NCBI GenBank assembly: GCA_964423205.1
Contig: CAYRDX010000002.1
Coordinates: forward strand, 62,001-126,000
DNA length: 64,000 nt
Source of the DNA: UBA6168 sp964423205
GTDB lineage: Bacteria; Bacteroidota; Bacteroidia; Chitinophagales; Saprospiraceae
Direction of reading: 5' to 3'
The translations under genes and the position numbers were made by a program. Below the pieces are notes generated by a model, which worked only from the letters and a program-made list of their open reading frames with translations, made no database searches and was not told the origin of the DNA. Position 1 is the first letter of the stretch, and the number at the start of each line of letters is the position of its first letter. Of the stretch, positions 34,201 to 42,725 are shown piece by piece.

Positions 34201-35511
34201 ATGCCAAGGAAGAAAACAATAGAAATACCGGAGTTGGATGACAGTGAGGAGTACCTCAGTGGCGAGGTTCAGGAAATTCTCGGGCAGCCCCCGCATTGGC
34301 TTTCAACCTGGGGTACTGCGGCTATCGTCTGTTGTATTGCACTGCTGACATTGGTGAGTTTCGTATTCTCCTATCCGGATATTATTCAGGGAGAATTTAC
34401 CCTTAAAACTGCTGAACCTCCGGTACCTGTTGTTTCATCCAGTTCTGGATACTTAGCTGAGATCAAGGTGAAGGAAGCTGACAAGGTTCTGAAGAACGAT
34501 ATTCTGGTAGTCTTTGAATCGGATGCTTCAACCAATGATGTACTGAAGCTGGAAAAAGAGGTAACGGAATTAAGTGAGTTTAATCTTGAAACACTCAAGC
34601 TCTTCCGGGCTGATTGGAGCCTGAAATTGGGAGAATTGGAGCCCACTTACACCAGCTTTGTGAATGTATTGGAATATCTTCCATTTTCGCACAGCTTCGT
34701 TACGGATGAAGTGGCCATCTCTGGTACGAGTACATCCATCCGGCAAATTGAAAACGACATCAACCGGCAGCAAAAATTGCTGAATATCAAGTCCAGTGAG
34801 CTTACCGACGCTTATGCAAACAGGGATTTCTTTTTTAAAAGTTATACAAATTCTGGCAACCAACATGAAGGTTCGCGCCTTATGGAGGCAAACCTGAGTA
34901 TCAAGAAGCTTGAAACCGAGGTTGCAAACCTGGATGGAATTATTGCCGGACTTAAAAAGGAACTGATGGACCAAAAAGCAAAAATGCTTGAGCTTAGAGT
35001 TGACAGGGAATCGGGTACCAAAGAGAAAATATTTCAAATAAAACAAGCCCTTACGGAACTGGAGTCAGAAATTGCCAAATGGAAAGAACAATATCTTGTA
35101 ATGTCTCCAGCAGAAGGAAAAGTATCTTTTTTCAATGAACTGAGAGAAAAGGAATTTAAAAGAGCTGGCGAAGAACTGATGGTCATTGTGCCGGAGTCGG
35201 CAGGCAGCAAGTTCTTTGGCCAGGTTAAACTGGCTGCTACCGGCAGTGGAAAAGTTGAAAAAGGCCAGTCGGTAACCATCAAATTCGATAGATATCCGTT
35301 CCGCGAGTTTGGTGTAGTATTTGGCGAGGTGAGCCGTGTTTATGAAGTACCCTTCGGAAATGACTATTACGTTGATATTTCTATGAAAAGAGGTTTAGTG
35401 ACCGATAAAAACAAACAACTCGATTTTCAGCACAACCTGAGCGGTAAAGCGGAAATCATCACTGAAAACCGGACTTTCTTCTCCCGCCTTTTTGAGAAAA
35501 TCAAACTTTGA
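34201..35511 (+). CDS. HlyD-family membrane fusion protein of the C39 exporter
   Basis: 436 residues: cytosolic N-terminus, one membrane helix (AAIVCCIALLTLVSFVFSYP, about 37-60), lipoyl half-motif (VVSSSSGYLAEIKVKEADKV), a long coiled coil (about 115-290) and a beta domain (VMSPAEGKVSFFNELREKEF). This is the adaptor that links an inner-membrane ABC exporter to an outer-membrane channel. It follows the exporter gene closely. Its stop codon abuts that of the convergent ABC-2 permease with no base between. No TolC gene is adjacent; the one at 46221 is in another operon. Confidence 0.88.
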   Translation: MPRKKTIEIPELDDSEEYLSGEVQEILGQPPHWLSTWGTAAIVCCIALLTLVSFVFSYPDIIQGEFTLKTAEPPVPVVSSSSGYLAEIKVKEADKVLKNDILVVFESDASTNDVLKLEKEVTELSEFNLETLKLFRADWSLKLGELEPTYTSFVNVLEYLPFSHSFVTDEVAISGTSTSIRQIENDINRQQKLLNIKSSELTDAYANRDFFFKSYTNSGNQHEGSRLMEANLSIKKLETEVANLDGIIAGLKKELMDQKAKMLELRVDRESGTKEKIFQIKQALTELESEIAKWKEQYLVMSPAEGKVSFFNELREKEFKRAGEELMVIVPESAGSKFFGQVKLAATGSGKVEKGQSVTIKFDRYPFREFGVVFGEVSRVYEVPFGNDYYVDISMKRGLVTDKNKQLDFQHNLSGKAEIITENRTFFSRLFEKIKL

Positions 35512-36321
35512 CTACAAATCGGTACGCCTTAGCTTTACTAGACTCAGAGCAAAGAAAATAAGGACATAGACAGAAGTGGCAATGATCGCATTTTGAGGAG
35601 AGAGGAAGAGTTCAAAACCTTTTTCCTTCAGAAACCATTGTGCCTGACCACTAAATGGGAGTGGACAAAGGTCTTCCATGACATTTAATGGGTAATAATT
35701 GAAGCTGGAGTTTTGAATAAACCGAAGGTGTAATGCCCATCGAATAACGGGTTCCAGAAACATGCTGTAAGCCAAAAATACGAATACCGCCACACTGGTT
35801 CTTTTCACCAGGACGCCCACTAAAAGGCCAAAACTCATATACCCAATCGTCATCAGGAAATACCTTGGCATCAATCCGGCATTCTGAAAGGCTTGGGCAA
35901 AGTCACCGGAAGGTGTATGTAATAGCCCAATAGTAAGTGCCGACAACCCATAGTACAAGGTAGCCCCAATACTGATCAGCAACATAAAAAGTATTTTACT
36001 CCAGATGAATTCATTTCTGTGCAGTCCTGAAATGATGTTTTGTCGGAGGGTTTTGCTCGAGTACTCATTCGTTACCAGTAAGACTGCCATAAATCCAAAG
36101 ACAAAAAAAACCAGCCAGTTTCCTGTATAACCCAACCAATCCCAAACGGTTGGAAATTGGAAAAACATCACCTGTGGATTGACCGGAACATTACCGCTGA
36201 CTTCCAGTTTTTTGCCAATCATCAGCAGTCCGGGCAACATGAACATGTAACCGAAAACTAACAGTTTAAACAGGATATAATCCCTTTGTTTGCGCCATTC
36301 AAGGCTTATCAAGTGCCACAT
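35512..36321 (-). CDS. ABC-2 type transporter permease
   Basis: A 269-residue inner-membrane protein with six likely helices (about 20-40, 60-80, 105-130, 148-170, 178-198, 240-262). YSSKTLRQNIISGLHRNEFI is the conserved cytosolic loop of NatB/GldF-like ABC-2 permeases. It follows its ATPase gene after 12 bp on the minus strand. Substrate unknown. Gliding-motility GldF is an alternative reading, but the sequence is shorter and lacks the gldG neighbour. Confidence 0.85.
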   Translation of the reverse strand: MWHLISLEWRKQRDYILFKLLVFGYMFMLPGLLMIGKKLEVSGNVPVNPQVMFFQFPTVWDWLGYTGNWLVFFVFGFMAVLLVTNEYSSKTLRQNIISGLHRNEFIWSKILFMLLISIGATLYYGLSALTIGLLHTPSGDFAQAFQNAGLMPRYFLMTIGYMSFGLLVGVLVKRTSVAVFVFLAYSMFLEPVIRWALHLRFIQNSSFNYYPLNVMEDLCPLPFSGQAQWFLKEKGFELFLSPQNAIIATSVYVLIFFALSLVKLRRTDL

Positions 36322-36333
36322 AAATTGCTGGTT

Positions 36334-37227
36334 TTAACTTTCTGAATTAGTGATTTCCAAAAATTCCGTTTCCAGACTTTTGGTCTTGAAAACGAGGTGA
36401 GTTATCAGTATCCCTGCCTCAGTTGAAATCTTGCTGATGTCGGTCGCTGTTATGGAGTCGTCCACCTGAAGCAGTAATTTGTCCTGGCGGGTTTCCATTT
36501 TATGAATACCGACAATCTTTGCCAAAAGTGATTTCAGCTTTTCCAGGTTATCTGCCCCAATTTCAACCTGTCTGTAATTATTGATGATTGTGCCTACCTG
36601 ACCATGGGCCAGTAATTTCCCCTTTTTTAAAATAGCTACGTGAGAACAAACCTTTTCCACTTCATCCAGAATGTGACTGGCCATGATGACCGTTTTTCCT
36701 TTTTCGGCAATATTCCTGATGAGAATTCTTATTTCAGCAATGCCTTGTGGATCAAGACCGGTGGTTGGCTCATCGAAAATGAGCACTGGAGGATCGCCTA
36801 TCAATGCTGCGGCAATGGCCAGTCTCTGTTTCATGCCAAAGCTAAAGGTGTCGAAGGCATAGTTCCTTCTTGCATCGAGACCTACAATTGACAATAATTC
36901 ATTGATTCGCGGGTACCTGGCTTTTTTAATATGGGCTATGAGTTCAAGGTTCCGTTGTGCTGACATATACGGATAAAAGTTCGGCGTTTCCAGCAGTGCC
37001 CCTATATGCATTCTTTCATCTTTGCCATACTGACCACCGAACCAGGTAAAAGTACCATGGTCGGGTTTGATGATGCTTAAGATGAGGCCCAGTGTGGTTG
37101 TCTTTCCGCTTCCATTTGGCCCAAGAATGCCAAGTATTTGCCCCTGCTCAACTACAAGGTTGAGGTTATCAACTGCAGTGATGCTGCCAAAAGACTTAGT
37201 TAAATGCACGATTTCGAGAACGGCCAT
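36334..37227 (-). CDS. ABC transporter ATP-binding protein
   Basis: A 297-residue ATPase partner of the downstream permease. Walker A GILGPNGSGKTTTL (about 34-47), Q-loop ALLETPNFYPYM, signature FSFGMKQRLAIAAAL, Walker B PVLIFDEPTTGLDPQG and H-loop VIMASHILDEVEKVC are all intact. The C-terminal 75 residues form the extra domain seen in drug/lipid-type ABC-2 ATPases (CcmA/NatA-like). Divergent from the hypothetical gene at 37379. Confidence 0.92.
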   Translation of the reverse strand: MAVLEIVHLTKSFGSITAVDNLNLVVEQGQILGILGPNGSGKTTTLGLILSIIKPDHGTFTWFGGQYGKDERMHIGALLETPNFYPYMSAQRNLELIAHIKKARYPRINELLSIVGLDARRNYAFDTFSFGMKQRLAIAAALIGDPPVLIFDEPTTGLDPQGIAEIRILIRNIAEKGKTVIMASHILDEVEKVCSHVAILKKGKLLAHGQVGTIINNYRQVEIGADNLEKLKSLLAKIVGIHKMETRQDKLLLQVDDSITATDISKISTEAGILITHLVFKTKSLETEFLEITNSES

Positions 37228-37349
37228 AGAGCTTCTTTTTTTGATGCGGAAAGTTACCTATACCATCTTCAGATGAGTCTTTTCATAGACAAAAAGCCAT
37301 GCCCGAAAAGACGTATGTATGCTGCGAGCCTCCGGGTTTCATTTTTTTA

Positions 37350-37357
37350 TATCTTTG
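37350..37357 (+). promoter_or_regulatory. -7 box TATCTTTG upstream of the 37.4 kb gene
   Basis: An exact TAnnTTTG box 21 bp before the ATG at 37379. It would drive the small gene and the penicillin-acylase gene behind it. Confidence 0.55.
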
Positions 37358-37378
37358 AGAACATTAGAAATCATTTAT

Positions 37379-37804
37379 ATGCTGGACAAAATCAAAGAGT
37401 CAATCCAACAGGCAGGGGAATTGATAAAAGAACAGGCTGCTGCACTTGGTGATGTTGCCAAGGAAAAGGGTTATCAACTTATAGAGCAGTGGATTGAAGC
37501 AATTCCTGTTTTGGAATCATTGGGGTTAAAGACCAAATTCTTCTCCGTTGGGTTATCCATCAATCCGGTATTGGAAGTTGAACTGGAGGGTGATCCTGCT
37601 GATTTTACTCCCACCAGAATACAATCCATACTTTCAGGCAACAAAACCAGCACCCCCTTGACGCTCGTTCTTAAAACTATGCTCACTACATATACCTTTC
37701 ACCAAAAGGCCAAACTCCCGGTAATTTCACCACTGACCGTGAAAATTCAGGTTCGCCTGTCACCCGAAATAAAAGTAGCCTTCGGCAAACAGTCCTTAAA
37801 TTAA
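37379..37804 (+). CDS. Conserved-looking hypothetical protein
   Basis: 141 residues, not recognised. The first 45 form an amphipathic helix region (KIKESIQQAGELIKEQAAAL); the rest alternates short beta strands (FFSVGLSINPVLEVELEGDP; LPVISPLTVKIQVRLSPEIK). No signal peptide or membrane segment, so probably cytosolic. I start at 37379 because it follows the TATCTTTG box. It ends 29 bp before the penicillin-acylase-family gene and is probably co-transcribed with it. Function unknown. Confidence 0.7.
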   Translation: MLDKIKESIQQAGELIKEQAAALGDVAKEKGYQLIEQWIEAIPVLESLGLKTKFFSVGLSINPVLEVELEGDPADFTPTRIQSILSGNKTSTPLTLVLKTMLTTYTFHQKAKLPVISPLTVKIQVRLSPEIKVAFGKQSLN

Positions 37805-37833
37805 TCCGATCATCACAATTTGAACTCATACAC

Positions 37834-40296
37834 ATGCAACTACTAAAATTCATTGTATCTCTTGCATTGACCATTGGCCTTGCTGTGCTTTTGTCCCGGC
37901 CATTGACCATTAAAACTCCAGTTGAAAACGATACTGGCAAAACAAGAGAAACGATTATTCCTCCGCTCGGACACTTTTTTAGTCCGTTTTCCGGGTTTTG
38001 GCAAAACGCCGAATCTGCATCCGGGTTTGAAGATAAAGAAATCGATCTCCCCGATTTTGAAGGAAATGCACGTGTAATTTTTGACGACCGCATGGTGCCG
38101 CACATTTTCGCTGATAATCTGAAAGATGCCATTTATGTTCAGGGTTACATTACTGCCATGCAAAGGTTATGGCAAATGGACATGGTTGTGAGGGTGTCGG
38201 GAGGAACCCTGGCAGAAGTTCTGGGTCCAGATTTAATTGAGGCTGACAGGTTGCAGCGCAAGAGAGGCATGATGGTAGGTGCTAACGAAAACCTTAAAAG
38301 TTGGGAAACGTCGCCAGAGGAATTTGCAATGGTTGAATCCTACATGGCTGGTGTGAATGCTTTCGTCAGGAATATGACTCCAGCCAGTTATCCACTGGAA
38401 TTCAAATTGTTAAACTACAAGCCTGAGTTATGGTCAGCCTTTAAGTCTGCATTGGTTAAAAAATACATGGACCAGACTCTTTGTTTTGACGAGGACGATA
38501 TTGAATCGACCAATGCGTTGAAAGTCTTGGGGACTGAAATGTTTCAAAAGCTGTATCCTGAATACAATCCCAAACAATCCCCGGTTATTCCTGCTGGTAC
38601 CCCCTGGAATTTTGAACCTGTAAAACAAGAGGACTCTCAACCGGTACTGGAAGCGATAGGCACCATTCCGCATGAAGTTTATCCAAAAATCCGGGAAATT
38701 GTTGGCAGCAACAACTGGGCTGTTGCCGGCAGTAAAACAGCCTCAGGAAATCCGATTCTGGCCAATGACCCACACCTGCAATTATCGCTGCCATCAATTT
38801 GGTACGAAATACAAATTCACACTCCGGAGGCCAATTTCTATGGCGTCTCCATACCTGGTATTCCGGGAGTGTTAATAGGTTTCAATGAAGATACGGCATG
38901 GGGTGAAACCAATGTAGGGCACGATGTGATGGATTGGTACACTATCAACTGGACTGATGACAGCCGCTCAGCTTATCATTATGATGGTGAAATCAGGGAC
39001 GTCAATCTTGTTGTCGAGAAGATTGCAGTTCGTGGCAAAAAAGAGCCGGTTCTCGATACCGTTCGGTGGACAGTTTGGGGCCCCGTGGTTTACGAAACCA
39101 AAGGCAAACCCAAATACGATATGGCCATGCGCTGGCTGGCTTTGGATGCACCTTCGCCGGGAGATATTGGTACTTTTCTTGGACTTAATAAGGGCAAAAA
39201 TTACAATGATTACATCAACGCATTGGCCAATTACGACTACCCTGCACAGAATTTTGTTTTTGCTTCCAAAAGTGGAGATATAGCCATAACCGTAAATGGA
39301 AAACATCCTATAAAAAACGCTGAACAAGGAAGGTATGTACAGGATGGAAGCCAGTCAGCCAATGGCTGGAAAGGCTGGATTCCGCGCGATCAGATACCAA
39401 AAATCCTGAATCCTCAGCAAGGATTTGTTGCATCAGCAAACCAGCATTCTACTGACCGAAATTATCCCTATTACTATAACAGTTCTTCCTTCGACCACTT
39501 TAGAGGACGCTATCTGGCCGAGCGGTTAACTGAAATGAATAACGTGACAAAAGAAGATATGATGGCCCTTCAAAACAGTAATGTCAGTATTCTGGCAAGA
39601 GAAGGGTTACCGGCATTGCTCAGGAATGTGGAGACGTCTGGCCTTAACGCAGCACATAATGATGTTCTGGCGAAATTGCAGAAATGGGATTTTAGCTTTG
39701 ATGCCGAAAAAACAGAACCATTTATTTTTGAAACATGGTGGAATGAGTTTTACAAATTGACTTTTGATGAAGTGCTTATATGGAATGATTCCATCGCCAT
39801 ACTTCGACCGGAAAACTGGCGTCTTGTCAAATTTATCCTGGCGGAACCGGGAGATGTAATTTTTGACAATATCAGCACCCCACAAAAAGAGACTCTGCAA
39901 AACATAGCTACCGAATCTTTCATTGCGGCATTGGATAAGTTGAAAGATAAACTTAGCGATGCCACCTATACATGGGCCAAACACAAAGGCACTTCGATTA
40001 TGCATCTTGCCAGAATTCCTTCTTTCTCCAGGCAGAATTTGAATGTTGGAGGTTATAAGCAGGCTTTAAATGCCATCTCTGAAACTCATGGGCCTTCCTG
40101 GCGCATGGTTGTAGAATTGGGTGAGGATGTTAAGGGATGGGGTGTATTTCCAGGAGGCCAATCGGGAAATCCAGGCAGTGCCTATTATGAAACGGGAATT
40201 GAAAAATGGATGAAAGGTGAATACAATGAGTTGAACTTCATGAAGAACGCTGAGGACTCAAAGTCATCTCCTCTATTTACATTCACCTTTAAATAG
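37834..40296 (+). CDS. Penicillin acylase family Ntn-hydrolase
   Basis: 820 residues. N-terminal membrane anchor or signal (LLKFIVSLALTIGLAVLLSR), then an alpha chain, spacer and beta chain of the self-cleaving S45 family. The predicted new N-terminal nucleophile is S292 in REIVGSNNWAVAGSKTASGN; the cut would fall between G291 and S292. Conserved FDDRMVPHIFADN at the start and FGVFPGGQSG-like GWGVFPGGQSGNPGSAYYE near the end fit the family. Such enzymes cleave amides (acyl-homoserine lactones, beta-lactams, other acyl amides); the natural substrate is unknown. Cell-envelope location is likely. Confidence 0.88.
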   Translation: MQLLKFIVSLALTIGLAVLLSRPLTIKTPVENDTGKTRETIIPPLGHFFSPFSGFWQNAESASGFEDKEIDLPDFEGNARVIFDDRMVPHIFADNLKDAIYVQGYITAMQRLWQMDMVVRVSGGTLAEVLGPDLIEADRLQRKRGMMVGANENLKSWETSPEEFAMVESYMAGVNAFVRNMTPASYPLEFKLLNYKPELWSAFKSALVKKYMDQTLCFDEDDIESTNALKVLGTEMFQKLYPEYNPKQSPVIPAGTPWNFEPVKQEDSQPVLEAIGTIPHEVYPKIREIVGSNNWAVAGSKTASGNPILANDPHLQLSLPSIWYEIQIHTPEANFYGVSIPGIPGVLIGFNEDTAWGETNVGHDVMDWYTINWTDDSRSAYHYDGEIRDVNLVVEKIAVRGKKEPVLDTVRWTVWGPVVYETKGKPKYDMAMRWLALDAPSPGDIGTFLGLNKGKNYNDYINALANYDYPAQNFVFASKSGDIAITVNGKHPIKNAEQGRYVQDGSQSANGWKGWIPRDQIPKILNPQQGFVASANQHSTDRNYPYYYNSSSFDHFRGRYLAERLTEMNNVTKEDMMALQNSNVSILAREGLPALLRNVETSGLNAAHNDVLAKLQKWDFSFDAEKTEPFIFETWWNEFYKLTFDEVLIWNDSIAILRPENWRLVKFILAEPGDVIFDNISTPQKETLQNIATESFIAALDKLKDKLSDATYTWAKHKGTSIMHLARIPSFSRQNLNVGGYKQALNAISETHGPSWRMVVELGEDVKGWGVFPGGQSGNPGSAYYETGIEKWMKGEYNELNFMKNAEDSKSSPLFTFTFK

Positions 40297-40338
40297 CAAA
40301 CCTTTTTCTCTTAACCATTCAGCACATCAATCAACAAT

Positions 40339-40686
40339 ATGAAATCAATCAATCAATTTCTGTTTATCATAGTCGCCGGTTACGTAGTTCATCTCTTCTT
40401 ACCCTTTTGGTCAATTGCGTTACTGGCAGCCGTATCAGCCTTAATTTTCAGGAAAGGCAATGGGTATCTAAATTTTGGTATTGGATTACTTGCTGGCTTG
40501 ATTCTCTGGGGTGTAATGGCATGGAAGATGGACTCAGCAAATTTGAGTTTACTATCTGAAAAAGTAGGTGCAATTTTCAAAGTAGCAGGCAACCATCTGA
40601 TTTATCTGTCAGCCTTGATAGGTGCTTTGCTATCAGCTTTTGGAGCACTCACCGGTTATTTCGGAGCTAAACTGGTTATAAAATAA
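40339..40686 (+). CDS. Small membrane protein, unknown
   Basis: 115 residues with about four hydrophobic helices (6-26, 28-40, 47-62, 82-112) and short polar turns (FRKGNGYLNFG). No family recognised. It follows the acylase-family gene by 42 bp and is followed by a strong terminator, so it is probably the last gene of that transcript. Confidence 0.7.
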   Translation: MKSINQFLFIIVAGYVVHLFLPFWSIALLAAVSALIFRKGNGYLNFGIGLLAGLILWGVMAWKMDSANLSLLSEKVGAIFKVAGNHLIYLSALIGALLSAFGALTGYFGAKLVIK

Positions 40687-40708
40687 ACTAATCAAAGTCC
40701 TGAATAAA

Positions 40709-40750
40709 AAGAAAGACCTGTAAGAATCAAGGAGCTTACAGGTCTTTCTT
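40709..40750. terminator. Bidirectional terminator
   Basis: AAGAAAGACCTGTAAG (40709-40724) and CTTACAGGTCTTTCTT (40735-40750), a perfect 16 bp stem with a 10 nt loop, between convergent genes. Confidence 0.92.
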
Positions 40751-40769
40751 ATTTCTGAATTTGGAATTC

Positions 40770-41351
40770 TCAGGCTTTTTGCAATCTCAGCGCAGGTATC
40801 TTTATCATAGCCCACTCATAAGCTCCAAAAAGCAACGCGCTGTAGAAAAGGTCACCAGCAATGGTGTTCCAGAAAAATGGAATCGCAGCGACATAACAGG
40901 TGAGAAGTCCTTCCATGGTTAAAGGGTACAAAGTACCGCTCATCCACACAAAGAAGTTGCTGAGGATGAAGAAAACCACAGAAGCGACGAGACTCGCTCC
41001 TAAAACACGCAATGCAGTTACCTTTTTTAACAGGAAAAATCCAGCTGTAATGATTAAGCCAAAAGTGAGGTAAATCTCCCAGTTGGAAAGCCAAACAAAG
41101 CCTGAATAAAATTGAGATAAAAACAGGTTGTCTAATATGATGTTGCTAAACCATAAAGCGAGGTATGGGACGGCATAAGCCATTTTCTTATTGGTGAAAT
41201 AGGCAGCCCCAAATAATCCAATAGCTCCTATTGGGGAGAAGTTGTAGATAGGGGCGGACTCAAAAACATAAGGTATGAGCCTGCTCAGAGCTGTAACGAG
41301 TATTATTAAAGCAATTACTCCAAAACGGATATCAAATTTTAGTTTGTGCAT
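40770..41351 (-). CDS. DUF6580-like integral membrane protein
   Basis: 193 residues, six hydrophobic helices and very few charges. The stretch YNFSPIGAIGLFGAAYFTNK, with a Pro-Ile-Gly turn, and GDLFYSALLFGAYEWA match a membrane family common in Bacteroidota that I recall as DUF6580. The fold looks like a small solute or vitamin-uptake S-component, but I cannot show that. I looked upstream for a cobalamin riboswitch and saw none. Single gene, closed by the terminator at 40709-40750. Confidence 0.65.
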   Translation of the reverse strand: MHKLKFDIRFGVIALIILVTALSRLIPYVFESAPIYNFSPIGAIGLFGAAYFTNKKMAYAVPYLALWFSNIILDNLFLSQFYSGFVWLSNWEIYLTFGLIITAGFFLLKKVTALRVLGASLVASVVFFILSNFFVWMSGTLYPLTMEGLLTCYVAAIPFFWNTIAGDLFYSALLFGAYEWAMIKIPALRLQKA

Positions 41352-41460
41352 TTTTTTGATGGTTTTCTTTTGACAGCGACAAAAATAGGCATTTTCTAAA
41401 AAAAGCTAAGAAGCTGAATCAATCTGAGTACAGTTATTTGGGAAATTCACTCCAATCCTT

Positions 41461-41495
41461 CAAAAGAAAACCCTTGCTTTTGGAAAAGCAAGGGT
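41461..41495 (-). terminator. Terminator of the candidate small RNA
   Basis: ACCCTTGCTTTT (41470-41481), GG, AAAAGCAAGGGT (41484-41495); on the minus strand followed by TTTCTTTTG. Confidence 0.8.
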
Positions 41496-41536
41496 CTCTA
41501 ACCCAAACAAATAAACACAAAAACTACTTTTTAAGG
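41461..41536 (-). ncRNA. Candidate small RNA of about 75 nt
   Basis: On the minus strand an exact promoter TTG-N20-TAAATTTG (plus 41542-41572) is followed after about 40 nt by GTTTGGGTTAGAGA and at once by a 12 bp hairpin with a T-rich tail. The transcript would start near 41536, about 180 bp after the stop codon of the 2TM gene, and encode no peptide of note. The parts match the locus at 11975-12052. A stand-alone RNA gene is the simplest reading. Confidence 0.5.
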
Positions 41537-41541
41537 TTGCT

Positions 41542-41572
41542 CAAATTTAATCTCTTTGACAAAGAAAGGCAA
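41542..41572 (-). promoter_or_regulatory. Promoter TTG-N20-TAAATTTG
   Basis: Minus-strand -33 TTG (plus CAA 41570-41572), 20 bp spacer, -7 TAAATTTG (plus CAAATTTA 41542-41549). The best-spaced promoter in the window, yet no protein gene lies downstream before 41351. Confidence 0.6.
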
Positions 41573-41717
41573 CTATTAAACAATTTTTTTGATGGCATCT
41601 CCTAAAAAAAAAGCTATATCAAGTCATTGATAACGAAAAACTTAAATTGTGCAGTGTAGGTATATACATGCTAAAGGACTCAATTTTGCAGGCTTTTGGA
41701 ATAATAGAGTCTGATGG

Positions 41718-42086
41718 TCAAACAAGGTCAGAATCCTTGTAATTCTTATGTAATTCCTTCAGTTTCATTTCTTCTGTATTTTCATCTTCTTGTGGCTGTC
41801 TGGTTAACTTGTCCATTTCTTTTTTGATCTCGCGATCTTCCCATTCACGGCTTAATACTCCGGAACCGGGGAGGCCAAATACTTTCAGGTAGTGGATAGC
41901 CAAACCAATTCCCCATAAAATAATTGCTGGAAAGGGCATAAAAGGCCTGCCACGAAAAAGTGAGAAGAATGCCCAAATGATATTTACAATGGCAAAAATG
42001 TAAAGGTGCTTGAAGAATTTTGCCTTGGCTCTTACTCTTCGTTTGGCTTCATTGAATGCCTCATTTTCTCTGTAGGGTCTATTCAT
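41718..42086 (-). CDS. 2TM domain protein, second of a tandem pair
   Basis: 122 residues with two membrane helices (about 26-44 and 51-70) flanked by a basic N-terminus (NEAKRRVRAKAKFFKHLYIF) and a conserved tail GLPGSGVLSREWEDREIKKE. This is the 2TM domain found alone or fused to LytTR/histidine-kinase proteins in Bacteroidota. The ATG at 42086 is preferred to a GTG two codons upstream that overlaps the previous stop. Both genes of the pair end in a similar ELxKNYxDS-V tail. Function unknown. Confidence 0.8.
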   Translation of the reverse strand: MNRPYRENEAFNEAKRRVRAKAKFFKHLYIFAIVNIIWAFFSLFRGRPFMPFPAIILWGIGLAIHYLKVFGLPGSGVLSREWEDREIKKEMDKLTRQPQEDENTEEMKLKELHKNYKDSDLV

Positions 42087-42088
42087 GA

Positions 42089-42475
42089 TCACACAAATTC
42101 TGAATCATCATAATTTTTTCTCAACTCTTTCAGCTCCAATTCATCCAATCCATCTTCTTTGGACTTGGTCTTAATGGGTGTTTTAAACTGGTCGCTTTTC
42201 ATGCGGTGCAATTCGGAGTCCAGTTCTTTTTCCTCCCATTCCCTGCTGAGAATGTTAAAACCAGGCACTCCAAATGCCTCGACATAATGGAAAGCTAGAC
42301 CGACACCCCAGCCCATCAATGGATAGTGGAACCACCAGGTAAAAGGAGTGGTCACCATGTTCAGGAAAAAAAGAAAGGAGTTAACGATAACAAACGCGAT
42401 AAGGTGCTGATAAAAGTCTTTCTTCTTTTTTACTCTTTTTTTTGCTTGTTGGATTTCTTCTTTACTATACATCAT
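42089..42475 (-). CDS. 2TM domain protein, first of a tandem pair
   Basis: 128 residues, a paralogue of the next gene: basic N-terminus KKRVKKKKDFYQHLIAFVIV, two helices, WWFHYPLMGWGVGLAFHYVE, and GVPGFNILSREWEEKELDSE. The stop codon lies 2 bp before the ATG of the second copy, so the two are translated from one message. The shared C-terminal KELRKNYDDSEFV suggests a binding tail. A heterodimer is plausible but not shown. Confidence 0.82.
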   Translation of the reverse strand: MMYSKEEIQQAKKRVKKKKDFYQHLIAFVIVNSFLFFLNMVTTPFTWWFHYPLMGWGVGLAFHYVEAFGVPGFNILSREWEEKELDSELHRMKSDQFKTPIKTKSKEDGLDELELKELRKNYDDSEFV

Positions 42476-42725
42476 TTTCGTGTGGAATGGGTTATGAATC
42501 GTATCACTTAAATGAACGATTAAGAGTCAGGCTTGTTTGTACCTATGAAAAATTTTCATTTCAGAAGAATCTCCTATTAATAGGAACTTACGGTGCTCTG
42601 TAATATTAGCCAATTTTTAGTAAAGCTCAATAATCAGTTCTAACCATTGGACTTAACTATCACATTATTATATCAACGTTTAGTGTCTTCATCAAATAAC
42701 ACAAAATATTTCCACACAAACACAA

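Noticed and set aside
37834..40296. Beta-lactam resistance role for the penicillin-acylase-family protein
   Set aside because: Family membership alone does not show activity on beta-lactams; many members cleave other amides.
41352..41717. Cobalamin or other riboswitch upstream of the DUF6580-like gene
   Set aside because: No B12-box-like or other known riboswitch core was seen; the only structure is the minus-strand hairpin assigned to the small-RNA candidate.
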